The notes under the pieces were generated by a model. That model was not told the DNA's origin. It did not search any database and saw only the letters and a list, made by a program, of their open reading frames with translations. From DATFQE01 sp963733845 (lineage in GTDB: Bacteria; Actinomycetota; Thermoleophilia; Gaiellales; Gaiellaceae), in NCBI GenBank assembly GCA_963733845.1, contig CAVTEM010000007.1:682001-746000 (forward strand): a DNA stretch of 64,000 nt. Reading direction: 5' to 3'. The translations under genes and the position numbers were made by a program. The number at the start of each line of letters is the position of its first letter. Positions within the stretch are counted from its first letter, which is position 1. Below, in pieces: positions 43,611-52,011 of this stretch.

Positions 43611-44332
43611 GCCAGCACCCCGCTTCGCGCAGGCGGTGGTGCGCCTGCAAGCGCAGGTCGCTCTCGAGCCGCTCCGCGGCTGCCGGATCCTCGGCCGAGG
43701 CGCGCACGGTGATGGTCGCCTGGTCGCCCTCGAGCCCGCTCACGAGCACGGCGCCACGAGGCGCGTCCTGGACCAGCCCTTGGAGTGCGTCGACCGCGGC
43801 GTTGAGATCCTTGTCGAGAGGCACGTTGAGGGTCACCTGGGCAAGCTTCGCGCGGCTGACGATCGAAGCGTTCTTGATGGTATCCGAGGCCAGCTTCTCG
43901 TTTGGGATCACGAGCCGTACGTCGTCGCGCGTGCGGATGAAGGTGTAGGTGAGCCGGATCTCCTCCACGACGCCGGAGTTGCCGTCCACCTCGACCAGGT
44001 CGCCGATCCGCAGCGGCTGCGTGAACGCGATCAGCAGGCCTGGCGATGAAGTTCCCGAGCGTCCTCTGGGCCGCGAAGCCGACGACGAGCCCGATCACCG
44101 CACCCGAGGCGAGGATCGCGCCCGCCACGGCGCGCACCTGGGGGATCACGAGCAGGGCAGAGAGGACTCCGATCGCCACGATCGTGGCGGTCACCCCCCG
44201 GCGCAGCACCCCGTAGCGCGTCACCGCCTCCGGCGCCAGCTGCCGTTTCGCCATGCGACGGTCGATCAGACGCGCCGCGATCAGCGTGACGACGACGACG
44301 ACCGCCGCAATGATGATCCGCTCCCAGGCCAC
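43607..44332 (-). CDS. MscS-type mechanosensitive channel (two compensating frame breaks)
   Basis: About 241 residues. First frame: two helices and the pore-helix segment AILASGAVIGLVVGFAAQRTLGNFI. One base too many near 44041 moves it to the frame with GLLIAFTQPLRIGDLVEVDG, VVEEIRLTYTFIRTRDDV and IPNEKLASDTIKN, the canonical MscS beta domain. Near 43617-43621, in a G-run, one base seems missing, since the native end REAGVLA with stop in ATGA overlap to the PBP gene lies in the original frame. MscS releases solutes on osmotic downshock. Confidence 0.8.
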   Translation of the reverse strand: MAWERIIIAAVVVVVTLIAARLIDRRMAKRQLAPEAVTRYGVLRRGVTATIVAIGVLSALLVIPQVRAVAGAILASGAVIGLVVGFAAQRTLGNFIARPADRVHAAAADRRPGRGGRQLRRRGGDPAHLHLHPHARRRTARDPKREAGLGYHQERFDRQPREACPGDPQRASRQGSQRRGRRTPRAGPGRASWRRARERARGRPGDHHRARLGRGSGSRGAARERPALAGAPPPARSGVLA

Positions 44333-44363
44333 GGAGCGTCTTTCGACGGTGCCTCGGAGCCTC

Positions 44364-44765
44364 CTAGAGCTCGTCGACCGGCCGGCGGCCGGCGAAGCCC
44401 TCCTCGAGGTCGTGCCAGAAGCGGATCTCGCCCTCGCCGAGCTTCCAGCACAGAAGCACCTCCTCGTCGCCGCGACGGGCCGGAAAATCGACCAGGCCTT
44501 CGTCGGCGTCCTTCACCTGTGCGCCGAGCCCGTGGATCTCGTTCACGCAGCGGGCGACTCCCTTCGCCTGTTCGGCGATGTCCGCCTCGACCCGCGCCAG
44601 CTCGCCCGGGTCGAGATCGCCGCCGTTGCCGGCGATCGTCGACGTGAGCTCGGCGCGGTGGGCGAGCAGTGTCGCGACTTCACGACGGTGGGCGACCATC
44701 CGCTCGGTCAGCGGCCGTACGTCGGCAAGCATCGCGTTCGCCTGCTCGAGGGTGAAGTACCGCAC
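44364..44765 (-). CDS. DUF2203 family protein
   Basis: 133 residues, mostly helical. RYFTLEQANAMLADVRPLTE opens the domain, GLGAQVKDADEGLVDFPARR and EVLLCWKLGEGEIRFWHD are diagnostic, and GFAGRRPVDEL ends it. Function unknown. GTG at 44765 is placed just before the family's first conserved residues; TATAGC lies 9 nt upstream. First gene of the leftward envelope operon. Confidence 0.85.
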   Translation of the reverse strand: MRYFTLEQANAMLADVRPLTERMVAHRREVATLLAHRAELTSTIAGNGGDLDPGELARVEADIAEQAKGVARCVNEIHGLGAQVKDADEGLVDFPARRGDEEVLLCWKLGEGEIRFWHDLEEGFAGRRPVDEL

Positions 44766-44842
44766 CGCACGGACGCTATACGCCGCATCCGGGAGGGCCT
44801 GGTAGGAACGTCGCTCAGCGCCGTCTCGCCAGGGCCTCCCAC

Positions 44843-44848
44843 TAGGAT
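44843..44848 (+). promoter_or_regulatory. -10 element of a putative leaderless promoter (PIG-V-like gene)
   Basis: TAGGAT, 8 nt before the GTG at 44857. Confidence 0.45.
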
Positions 44849-44856
44849 CCGTCGCC

Positions 44857-46041
44857 GTGCCGCGCCCGGCCCTCGAGATCTTCCTGTGGACCCGCGCGGC
44901 GATCTGGGCAGGCGCTCTCTTCGCCCTGCTCGTCTTCGAGCCCAATCGCCACCCGCGGGCGGCCGAGTGGGACGACCCCGCGTTCACGAACGACCTCGGG
45001 CTGGTGACGGACGTCTGGGCCCGCTGGGACAGCGTCTGGTTCCTGCGCATCGCGGAGGACGGCTACGGGTCGATCGAACGCACCGCGGCCGCCTTCTACC
45101 CCGGCTATCCCGCCGTCGTCGGGCTGCTCGGACGGCTGCTGGGCGGCCACTACGTGACAGCGGGCCTGCTGATCTCGCTCGCGGCCACCCTCGGCGCCTT
45201 TGCACTGCTCTACCGCCTCGCAGAGAGCCGCCTCGGAGGCGACGGCGCGGCGCGCGCAGTGCTCTACCTGGCCCTGTTCCCGATGGCCTTCTTCCTGCAG
45301 GCCGTGTACAGCGAGGCGCTCTTCCTGCTCCTCACGCTGGCGGCGTTCCTGGCCGCGGAGCGCGGACGTTTCCTCGGCGCGGGCGTGCTGACGGGCTTGG
45401 CCGTGCTGACTCGCCCGGCGGGGTTCGCACTCCTGCCCGCGCTCGCGCTGCTCGCCTGGCGGTCGCCACAACGACTGCGCTCGCTCGCCTCCCTCGCGGT
45501 CGCCCCGGCGCTGTTCGCCCTCTACCCCCTCTATCTCTGGCGCGAAGTCGACGACCCGTGGGCGTTCACGCACGCGCAGGACGTCTGGACCCGGCACCTC
45601 TCTCCCGTAGGGCCGCTCGGCGGGATCTGGGACGGGCTGCGTGCGGGCTGGGCCGGGATCCGCCAGCTCGCCTCCGGGTCCGACGCCCATGTCTACTGGA
45701 GCGCAGTCCAGGACAGCGACCCCGACCGGGTCGCGGCACTCAACCTCCAGGGGCTCGCCTATCTGGCGCTGTTCGTGCTGCTGACCGTCGTCGCCTGGCG
45801 CCGCTTCGGGGCCCCGTACGGCCTCTTCTGCGCGGCGAGCCTGGCGATTCCGCTCAGCGTCCCGAGCGAGCGCTGGCCGTTGCTCTCGCTGCCGCGGTTC
45901 GGTCTCGTCGTCTTCCCGTTCTTCCTCGCGCTCGCCTGGCTGGGCCGCAACGAGCGCATGCACGTGGGGATCGTGGCGGTCAGCGCCCTGTTCCTCGGCG
46001 TCTCGGTGGCACAGTGGGCCCTGTGGCAATGGGTGGCGTAG
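44857..46041 (+). CDS. PIG-V-like membrane mannosyltransferase
   Basis: 394 residues with about ten helices. VTDVWARWDSVWFLRIAEDG contains the conserved WDSxW(Y) loop near residue 60, followed by AAFYPGYPAVVGLLGRLLGG and the MAFFLQAVYSEALFLLL and GLAVLTRPAGFALLP segments typical of GPI-mannosyltransferase-II-like bacterial proteins. It probably uses polyprenyl-phosphate-mannose. Intact. Overlaps the following CPBP gene by 13 bp. Confidence 0.82.
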   Translation: MPRPALEIFLWTRAAIWAGALFALLVFEPNRHPRAAEWDDPAFTNDLGLVTDVWARWDSVWFLRIAEDGYGSIERTAAAFYPGYPAVVGLLGRLLGGHYVTAGLLISLAATLGAFALLYRLAESRLGGDGAARAVLYLALFPMAFFLQAVYSEALFLLLTLAAFLAAERGRFLGAGVLTGLAVLTRPAGFALLPALALLAWRSPQRLRSLASLAVAPALFALYPLYLWREVDDPWAFTHAQDVWTRHLSPVGPLGGIWDGLRAGWAGIRQLASGSDAHVYWSAVQDSDPDRVAALNLQGLAYLALFVLLTVVAWRRFGAPYGLFCAASLAIPLSVPSERWPLLSLPRFGLVVFPFFLALAWLGRNERMHVGIVAVSALFLGVSVAQWALWQWVA

Positions 46042-46832
46042 ACCGGCGGGATCCCCGCCGGCTCGGCTGGTGGTGGGTGCTCGTGGGAACGCTCGCCCTG
46101 CTCGCGTACTCGAGCCGGGCAAGCGGTGGGCGCCCGCCGGACGACGCCCTCTACCAGTGGGGTACCGCGATCTCGGCCGTGATCGTCTACGCGTTCGTGC
46201 TCGGGCTCGTGCTGCTGATCGCCCGCGGCGGCGGCCCTCGCGAGCTGCTGGCCCTACGCCCGCCGGCCTCCTGGTGGCCGGCCCTCGGGTGGGCGCTGGC
46301 GGTCTTCGTGCTCGTCCTCGCCGTCGGAGCCGCCCTCGACCCCTTTCTCGACGCCGGCGAGGAGCAGGGCCTGACGCCGTCGGGGTGGGACTCGGGCCGC
46401 GCCGCCGCGTTCGCGGCCAACGTCGTCGTCGTGGCGGGCGTCGCACCGATCGTCGAGGAGCTCACGTACCGCGGGCTGGGCTTCAGCCTGCTCAGGCCCT
46501 ACGGCGTGGCCTCGGCGATCGTCGGGGTCGGAGTCGCGTTCGGCCTCGCACACGGGCTGATCGAGGCGTTGCTGATCCTGTCGCTCTTCGGCATGGGCCT
46601 CGCCTTCCTGCGCGAGCGGACGGACAGCGTCTACCCGCCGATCCTCCTGCACGCCGTCTTCAACGCGTGCGCTCGCGCTCAGAGGCGGCGTCTCGGCTAC
46701 GGGCGCGTGGCGGCTCCAGCGGCGGGACGCTTCGCCCTCCGGGCTCCCCGTCGTCCTCTTCGACGGCGAACTGGTCTGGCGAGACGTCGTCGAGGAACTT
46801 GCGGAACTCGTCCACGATCTCTTCCTCGTTGA
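46029..46832 (+). CDS. CPBP-family intramembrane metalloprotease
   Basis: Up to 267 residues. Several helices, then the CPBP motifs: VEELTYRGLGFSLL (Glu-Glu and Arg), VAFGLAHGLIEAL and ILLHAVFNACARA (catalytic histidine and Asn). Abi/CPBP proteins cleave membrane peptides or process prenylated proteins. After residue 220 the tail is Arg-rich and runs antisense through the end of the nuclease gene, so the real C-terminus may be shorter or the frame disturbed. Confidence 0.8.
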   Translation: MGGVDRRDPRRLGWWWVLVGTLALLAYSSRASGGRPPDDALYQWGTAISAVIVYAFVLGLVLLIARGGGPRELLALRPPASWWPALGWALAVFVLVLAVGAALDPFLDAGEEQGLTPSGWDSGRAAAFAANVVVVAGVAPIVEELTYRGLGFSLLRPYGVASAIVGVGVAFGLAHGLIEALLILSLFGMGLAFLRERTDSVYPPILLHAVFNACARAQRRRLGYGRVAAPAAGRFALRAPRRPLRRRTGLARRRRGTCGTRPRSLPR

Positions 46833-47241
46833 CCTCCTCGCCCTCGAACTCGATCGCGGACTCCTCGATCACGTGCTCGTTGGCGAAGATCGGGGCCTCG
46901 GCGCGGACTGCCAGGGCAATCGCGTCGGACGGCCGCGAGTCGATCTCGATCTCGGAGCCGTTCTGGGCCACGGTGATGCTGGCGTAGAAGGTGTTCTCCT
47001 TCAGCTCGGTGACGGTGATGCGCGTCACCTGGGCGTCGAGCTGCTCGAGCATGTCGGTGACGAGGTCGTGCGTCATCGGCCGCGGCGTGGAGGCGCCCTG
47101 GAGCTTCATCAGGATCGCGGCGGCCTCGGGGTGGCCGATCCAGATCGGCAGGAACTTGTTTCCGTCGGCGGTCTTGAGCAGCACGATCGGCTGCTTGCCG
47201 ACCAGGTCGAACGAAACCCCGTAGATGACCATCTCGATCAT
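46660..47241 (-). CDS. bifunctional nuclease-domain protein (DUF151)
   Basis: 193 residues. MIEMVIYGVSFDLVGKQPIVLLK, FLPIWIGHPEAAAI, TPRPMTHDLV and the acidic helix after DAIALAVRAEAPIFANEHVI match DUF151. Members of this family cut RNA and DNA. The domain ends at KFLDDVSPDQF; the 35 residues beyond are low-complexity and overlap the convergent CPBP gene by 173 bp. tRNA-Ile lies 133 bp upstream. Confidence 0.9.
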   Translation of the reverse strand: MIEMVIYGVSFDLVGKQPIVLLKTADGNKFLPIWIGHPEAAAILMKLQGASTPRPMTHDLVTDMLEQLDAQVTRITVTELKENTFYASITVAQNGSEIEIDSRPSDAIALAVRAEAPIFANEHVIEESAIEFEGEEVNEEEIVDEFRKFLDDVSPDQFAVEEDDGEPGGRSVPPLEPPRARSRDAASERERTR

Positions 47242-47374
47242 CGCGCCGTTTCTCAGCTTAGCTCAGCCCCCGCGGAGCACCTGCTGCGGACGTGGGTGGT
47301 TGACGCTCCTCTCCGCGCTCCGGGACGCAGACCTAGAGGCCGCCCGAGCGGATCCGCTGAGCGGCTCGATGCCA

Positions 47375-47448
<74 letters not shown>

Positions 47449-47475
47449 GGGGCGGCGGATTGTAGCCAGAGCTTC

Positions 47476-47724
47476 TCAGTGGACTCGCTGCGTCGAACGC
47501 AGGTAGTCCTCGACCGCAGCCAGAAACGTGTGGTCGTTGGCGAGCTCCGCGACGGCGCCCTTGGTGCCGGCGTCGAGCTCGTCGTCGGCTGCGAGCTCGG
47601 TCAGGAACGGCTCGAGGCGACCTTCGCGCGAGAGCAGCGCCATGCGCAGGAACAGAGCCCTCGCGGAGTCGTTCTCGGCGATCTGCTGGAGGGATTCGAA
47701 GTCCTCGAGCAAAGCGGCATGCAT
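47476..47724 (-). CDS. 82-residue helical protein downstream of parB
   Basis: An all-helical, acidic protein (LLEDFESLQQIAENDSARALF, FLTELAADDELDAGTKGAVA, DHTFLAAVEDYLRSTQRVH). It begins 30 bp after the parB stop on the same strand, so it is the last gene of the rpmH-parB run. No family recognised. Codon use matches neighbours. A link to segregation is suggested only by position. Confidence 0.6.
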   Translation of the reverse strand: MHAALLEDFESLQQIAENDSARALFLRMALLSREGRLEPFLTELAADDELDAGTKGAVAELANDHTFLAAVEDYLRSTQRVH

Positions 47725-47754
47725 GGACCCCTAACGAACCACCGGAAGCTCTGG

Positions 47755-48606
47755 TTACGGGCGGCGCTCGAACGCCTCGGCGAGCTGCGCGAGATCGTGC
47801 TCGTCGGAGAACCGGATCTCGAGTCGTCCCGGCGCCACACGGACGGTGAGGCCCGTGAACGTCTCGGCGGCCGCCCGCGCCCGCTCGGTCAGAGCCGGAT
47901 CGAGTGGCGCCTGGCGCGGCCGGCGGGGCTTCGTACGGGCGCCCGCCCAGCGGGCGGCGCGCTCGGCGGCCCGGACCGACAGCCCGCGGCGCACGATCAG
48001 CCGTGCGAGCCGGCGACGGTCCTCGTGGCCCTGCACCGCGAGCACCGCGCGCGCGTGGCCTTCGGACAGCTCGCCCCGCTCGAGCATGGCGAGCACGTCG
48101 TCCGGGAGCTCGAGCAGCCGCAGCCTGTTGGAGACCGAAGGTTTCGAGCGGCCGACCCGTTCGCCGATCTCGCCGAGCGACAGCTCGAACTCGTCCATCA
48201 GCAACGCGTACGCACGCGCTTCCTCGACCGGCGAGAGCTGCTCGCGGGCGACGTTCTCCACCAGGCCGAGCAGGAGCGCGTCACGCTCGTCGGCCTCGCG
48301 CACGAGCGCCGGGACGGTCGGCACTCCGGCCTCGCGCGCGGCGCGCCACCGGCGCTCTCCGGCGATCAGCTCGTAACCGCCGGCGGGCCGTGGGCGCACA
48401 AGCACGGGCTGGACGACGCCCTGCGCGCGGATCGAGTCGGCCAGGCCGCTCGTCGCTTCGTGGTCGAACTTGCGCCGGGGCTGGCGCGGGTTGGGGTGAA
48501 TCATTTCGAGCGGGAGGTGGGCGAGCTCCGCCTCGCCGCCGCCTCCGAGCAGAACCTCGAGCCCGCGGCCAAGCCCGCGGCGCTGTGGCTCAGCTGCGCT
48601 CGACAA
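47755..48606 (-). CDS. parB: chromosome-partitioning protein ParB
   Basis: 283 residues. RGLGRGLEVLLG opens it; IHPNPRQPRRKFD and the CTPase/box II motif AGERRWRAAREAG follow; then VENVAREQLSPVEEARAY and the DNA-binding helix-turn-helix LSLGEIGERVGRSKPSVSNR; a C-terminal dimerisation segment ends it. It loads on parS and slides as a clamp. It overlaps parA by 17 bp. Candidate sites are the palindromes at 31441 and 31475. Confidence 0.95.
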   Translation of the reverse strand: MSSAAEPQRRGLGRGLEVLLGGGGEAELAHLPLEMIHPNPRQPRRKFDHEATSGLADSIRAQGVVQPVLVRPRPAGGYELIAGERRWRAAREAGVPTVPALVREADERDALLLGLVENVAREQLSPVEEARAYALLMDEFELSLGEIGERVGRSKPSVSNRLRLLELPDDVLAMLERGELSEGHARAVLAVQGHEDRRRLARLIVRRGLSVRAAERAARWAGARTKPRRPRQAPLDPALTERARAAAETFTGLTVRVAPGRLEIRFSDEHDLAQLAEAFERRP

Positions 48607-49345
48607 GCTCCATCGCCACCCTCCAGTACGCCTCGGCGCCGGCGGAACGCCGGTCGTAGGCGATCACCGGCAGTCCGTGGCTCGGCGCCTCGGCGACGCG
48701 CACGGAGCGGGGGACGCGGGTGCGGAAGACCAGCTCGCCGAGATGGCGCTCGAGCTCGGCGGCGACGTCCGCCGACAGCCTCGTGCGACCGTCGACCATG
48801 GTCAGGAGCACGCCGCCGACCGAGAGGCGCGAGTTCAGCCGTCCCTTGACGGCATTCACCGACGAGAGGAGCTGCGAGAGCCCCTCCAGCGCGTAGTACT
48901 CGGCCTGGACCGGCACGAGCACGCGGTCTGCGGCGGCGAGGGCGTTGACCGTCAGCGGCCCGAGCGCGGGCGGGCAGTCCACGAAGACGAACGCGTAGCG
49001 GTCGGTTGCATCCTCGAGGGCTTCTGCCAGGTAGTGCTCGGCGTGCTCGCGGCGTGCGAGGTCGGCGGCGGTCCCGGCCAGGTCGGCCTTGGACGGGACG
49101 AGGTCGAGGCGCGGAAACCTGGTCGCGCGCGTCACCGTGGCGAGCGGTGCGCCGTCGAGCAGGTCGGCGCTCGAGACCCCGTTCGCCCGCTCGCCGAGCC
49201 CTGAGGTCGCGTTCGCCTGCGGGTCGAGGTCGACGACCAGCACCCGCTCGCCGGCCTCGGCGAGGCAGGCCGCGAGGTTGACGGCGGTCGTCGTCTTGCC
49301 GACCCCGCCCTTCTGGTTCGCGAGCGCGTAGATCTTCCCGGGCAT
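48590..49345 (-). CDS. parA: chromosome-partitioning ATPase ParA
   Basis: 251 residues. The deviant Walker A is ANQKGGVGKTTTAVNLAA; VLVVDLDPQANATSGLG and YAFVFVDCPPALGPLTVNAL are the other nucleotide motifs; VPVQAEYYALEGLSQL and the C-terminal region complete a Soj-type protein. It binds DNA non-specifically and moves ParB-parS. The ATG follows rsmG by 16 bp. Confidence 0.96.
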   Translation of the reverse strand: MPGKIYALANQKGGVGKTTTAVNLAACLAEAGERVLVVDLDPQANATSGLGERANGVSSADLLDGAPLATVTRATRFPRLDLVPSKADLAGTAADLARREHAEHYLAEALEDATDRYAFVFVDCPPALGPLTVNALAAADRVLVPVQAEYYALEGLSQLLSSVNAVKGRLNSRLSVGGVLLTMVDGRTRLSADVAAELERHLGELVFRTRVPRSVRVAEAPSHGLPVIAYDRRSAGAEAYWRVAMELVERS

Positions 49346-49361
49346 ACCCGGCCGAGAGTAC

Positions 49362-49949
49362 TCAGGCCAACGGACGTTTCCGGGCCATTCCGGGGCGTCG
49401 CGGAAAGCCTCGCGGAGTCGCCTCCAGCTTGGGCAGGACGAGTAATCCGCCGTGCTCCTCGGCCGCTCCGGAGCCGAGTTGGCCGGCGGCCCGGGAGACC
49501 GCGGAGACATCGGCAGTCCGGCCGACCCAGAGCACGGCCGCGCCGCCCGGACGCACGAGCGGGAGACACCACTCCGCCGCCACCGGCGGCGGAGCCAGGG
49601 CCTTCGCAACCGCGACGCCGTAGACGTCCACGGGCTGCTCCTCCGCCCGGCCCTCGACGACGTGCACATTCGGGAACTCGGCCGCCCAGCGGCGCAGGAA
49701 CTCGCACTTGCGTCCGTTAGCCTCGAGCAACGTCACCGCACGGTCGGGCAACGCGGCGGCCAGCGGGATTCCCGGGCTGCCGCCACCCGAGCCGACGTCC
49801 ACCACCGGCCCCGCGAAGCGCCGCACCAGCTCGGTCCCGCGCAGCGCGTCGTCGAGCAGCGCCCGCCGAGCCTGTGCGAGATCGCGGATCGCGGTCAGGC
49901 CTGGGGTGTCGACGAGCTCTGCCAGCCAGCGGTCGAGCCGGCTATCCAC
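49362..49949 (-). CDS. rsmG: 16S rRNA (guanine-N7) methyltransferase RsmG
   Basis: 195 residues. GPVVDVGSGGGSPGIPLAAALP is motif I, VTLLEANGRKCEFLRRWAAE the acidic SAM-binding loop, VHVVEGRAEE motif II. It methylates the 530-loop guanine of 16S rRNA. Its start overlaps jag by 8 bp in the conserved origin operon. Loss of RsmG gives low-level streptomycin resistance in other bacteria. Confidence 0.93.
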   Translation of the reverse strand: MDSRLDRWLAELVDTPGLTAIRDLAQARRALLDDALRGTELVRRFAGPVVDVGSGGGSPGIPLAAALPDRAVTLLEANGRKCEFLRRWAAEFPNVHVVEGRAEEQPVDVYGVAVAKALAPPPVAAEWCLPLVRPGGAAVLWVGRTADVSAVSRAAGQLGSGAAEEHGGLLVLPKLEATPRGFPRRPGMARKRPLA

Positions 49950-50634
49950 CGGCCGGCATCACGACCACGAAGCGGTTCGGCTCGGTGCCCTCGCTCGTCG
50001 TGTCGATCCCGGGGTAGTCGCGCAGGGCCAGGTGCACGACCTTGCGCTCCACCGCGGTCATCGGTTCGAGCTCCACGGCGGAGCCGAGCTGCAGCGCGCG
50101 CTCCGCGCTCCGCTGCGCGATCGACGCCAGCGTCGCCTCACGGCGCGCCCGGTAGCCCGAAGCGTCGACGACGATCTGGAGCCGGTCGTCGGGGTGCGCA
50201 CGCGAGACGATCGCGTTCACGAGGTACTGGACGGCGTCGATCGTCTGGCCGTGCTTGCCGATCAGCAGGCCGAGATTGCCGCCGGTGCACATGGCGACGA
50301 GCGCGTCCTCCTCCTCGTGCAGGTCGATCCGGCAACGGGCTCCGATCCCGTCCACGATCCGCTCGAGCACCTCGCGGGCGAGCTCGGGAACCGGGCCCTC
50401 CGGGTCGGGAGCCGCCGGGCCGGGGGCGGCTCCGTCCTCGCGCGAGACGCTCGCGAGCACGCGCGCGGGCTCGTAGCCCACGCCGAGCAAGCCGCGCTCT
50501 CCCTCCGAGAGCACCTGAAAGCTGACCGCTGCCTTGTCCAACCCGGGCTGCTGGCGCTCGAGCTCCCGCAGCGCCGCCCACTTCGCCTCGCCGACGGTCT
50601 CGCCCGTCCCCTCGGCCTGAAGCTGGTCGCTCAC
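49942..50634 (-). CDS. jag: Jag/KhpB-type RNA-binding protein (Jag-N, KH, R3H)
   Basis: 230 residues. The N-terminal Jag-N domain has VGEAKWAALRELERQQPGLD and EGERGLLGVGYEPARV; a KH domain follows with GGNLGLLIGKHGQTIDAVQYL; the C-terminal R3H domain has MTAVERKVVHLALRDYPGI. KhpB proteins bind RNA with KhpA and affect cell division and wall synthesis. GTG at 50634 overlaps the yidC stop as GTGA, which shows the two are separate genes. Confidence 0.93.
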   Translation of the reverse strand: MSDQLQAEGTGETVGEAKWAALRELERQQPGLDKAAVSFQVLSEGERGLLGVGYEPARVLASVSREDGAAPGPAAPDPEGPVPELAREVLERIVDGIGARCRIDLHEEEDALVAMCTGGNLGLLIGKHGQTIDAVQYLVNAIVSRAHPDDRLQIVVDASGYRARREATLASIAQRSAERALQLGSAVELEPMTAVERKVVHLALRDYPGIDTTSEGTEPNRFVVVMPAGG

Positions 50635-51438
50635 CGTCTCGCCCGTTTCTTGCGCTTGACCTTGCGGGTCTGCTGCTTGGCCGCCGGTTTCGCGGCGCTC
50701 CTCGGCAGGCTTCGCCGCCTGCGCATCGGGCGGCGCGGTCTTCGGCGGTGTTCGCGACGAACGCTTCTCGGGCGGCTTCGGCTTCGGCGCCAGCCGGCGC
50801 GTGATCAGGCCCTGCCCGACCGTCCAGAGGTTGGTCGTGACCCAGTAGAGGACGAGGCCTGCGGGGAAGTTGAGGACGACGAACAGGAACGCCAGCGGCA
50901 GGATCAGCAGCAGCGTGCGCTGCGTGCGGTCCATCGTGCTCGACATCAGCAGCGTCGAGGCCGTCTGGCTGACCGCGTAGATGGCGAGTAGCAGGTAACC
51001 CGACCAGTGCGAGTTCGCGGGCGCCGTGATGTCCGGGACGAACCCGAGCCAACTCAGGTCGGTGGCCGGGTACATCGGATAGATCTCCTCGTCGAAGTCG
51101 CGCAACACGAAGTAGAGCGCGAAGAAGACCGGGATCTGAGCCACGACCGGCAGGCAGGAGGCGGCCGGGTTGATCTTGTTCTCCTTGTAGAACCCCATCA
51201 GCTCCTGGTTCATGCGCGCGCGGTCGCCCTTGTACTTGGCCTGGATCGCCTTCATCTCGGGCAGGTGCGCCTGCATGCGCTGCATCGAGTGGATCTGCCG
51301 CACGGTCAGCGGCACGAGCAGCATCCGGACGATGATCGTGACGGCGACGATCGCCCAGGCCCACGGCAGGTTCGCCGTCGAGTGCAGCCACTCGAGCAGC
51401 CAGGTGAGGACGTTCTCGATCGGGGTGAGCGGATTCAC
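50631..51438 (-). CDS. yidC: membrane protein insertase YidC/Oxa1 (frame break in the tail)
   Basis: About 268 residues after removing one base near 50699-50706. Five helices; VRMLLVPLTVRQIHSMQRMQ with the hydrophilic-groove Arg, GFYKENKINPAASCLPVVAQ and ALYFVLRDFD are typical. Uncorrected, the frame runs on into jag; corrected, the tail becomes AAKQQTRKVKRKKRARR, the expected basic ribosome-binding end, and stops at GTGA. It inserts membrane proteins with or without SecYEG. Start GTG overlaps yidD as GTGA. Confidence 0.9.
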
Positions 51439-51662
51439 CGGAAGACCTTCTGGTCGGAGACGAAGTCCACCCCGCCGTGGCTCCAGGGATTGCAGCGAAG
51501 CAGCCGCCAAGCGGCCAGCACGGAGCCGCGGAAGAACCCGTGGGTGCGCAGCGCGTCGAGGGCGTACTGCGAGCAACTCGGGTGGTACTTGCAGGAGCCG
51601 GCGAACAGCGGCCCGAGCGTCCAGCGCCAGGCGTAGACGACTCCCATCGCCGCGAACTTCAC
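51435..51662 (-). CDS. yidD: membrane protein insertion efficiency factor YidD
   Basis: 75 residues. RWTLGPLFAGSCKYHPSCSQ contains the conserved cysteine-histidine cluster; ALRTHGFFRGSVLAAWRLLR and CNPWSHGGVDFV complete the family pattern. It is a small peripheral membrane protein assisting YidC. Overlaps rnpA and yidC by 4 bp each (GTGA). Confidence 0.93.
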   Translation of the reverse strand: MKFAAMGVVYAWRWTLGPLFAGSCKYHPSCSQYALDALRTHGFFRGSVLAAWRLLRCNPWSHGGVDFVSDQKVFR

Positions 51663-52004
51663 GAGGCGCGCCTCACGACCTCGTCGACACGCTCGCCGAG
51701 CCACTCGAGCCCGCGAGACTCCGCCGCCTCCGACAGGCCGGGACGGGCGACGAGCACGTAGTCGCGGCCCGGGGGCACGCGCTCGAGCCCTGCCCGCCAC
51801 ACCTCGCGGAGCTGGCGCTTGAGCCGGTTCCGCGTCACGGCCGAGCCCAGCGACTTCGGCACCGCCAGGCCGAGCCGGGGATCGCCGTCCTGCTCCTCGC
51901 GGATCGAACCAGTAGAGGACCAGGTACCGGCTCGCGAAGGAGCGGCCGTGGCGGTAGACGGCCTCGAAATCGCGCGAGCGCGAGAGGCGGTGGCGACGCT
52001 GCAA
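51659..52004 (-). CDS. rnpA: ribonuclease P protein component (frame break)
   Basis: About 114 residues after removing one base near 51896-51902. The first frame opens HRLSRSRDFEAVYRHGRSFA and SRYLVLYWFD; the second carries LGLAVPKSLGSAVTRNRLKR, the RNR RNA-binding motif, and QLREVWRAGLERVPPGRDYV. Joined at CCG-C-GAG it reads YWFDPEEQDGDPRLGLAV. TTG start, 7 bp after rpmH. Essential in most bacteria, so the break is almost certainly a sequence error. Confidence 0.88.
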
Positions 52005-52011
52005 GCGGCGG

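Noticed and set aside
41413..43989. Very long frame through the PBP gene joined to the MscS end
   Set aside because: Only its first 115 or so residues are MscS; the rest is an Arg/Gly-rich shadow of the PBP gene, which has full motifs in its own frame.
49942..51576. A YidC-Jag fusion protein in one continuous frame
   Set aside because: Another frame gives the expected basic YidC tail (KVKRKKRARR) and a stop overlapping a GTG start for Jag, so the fusion arises from one extra base.
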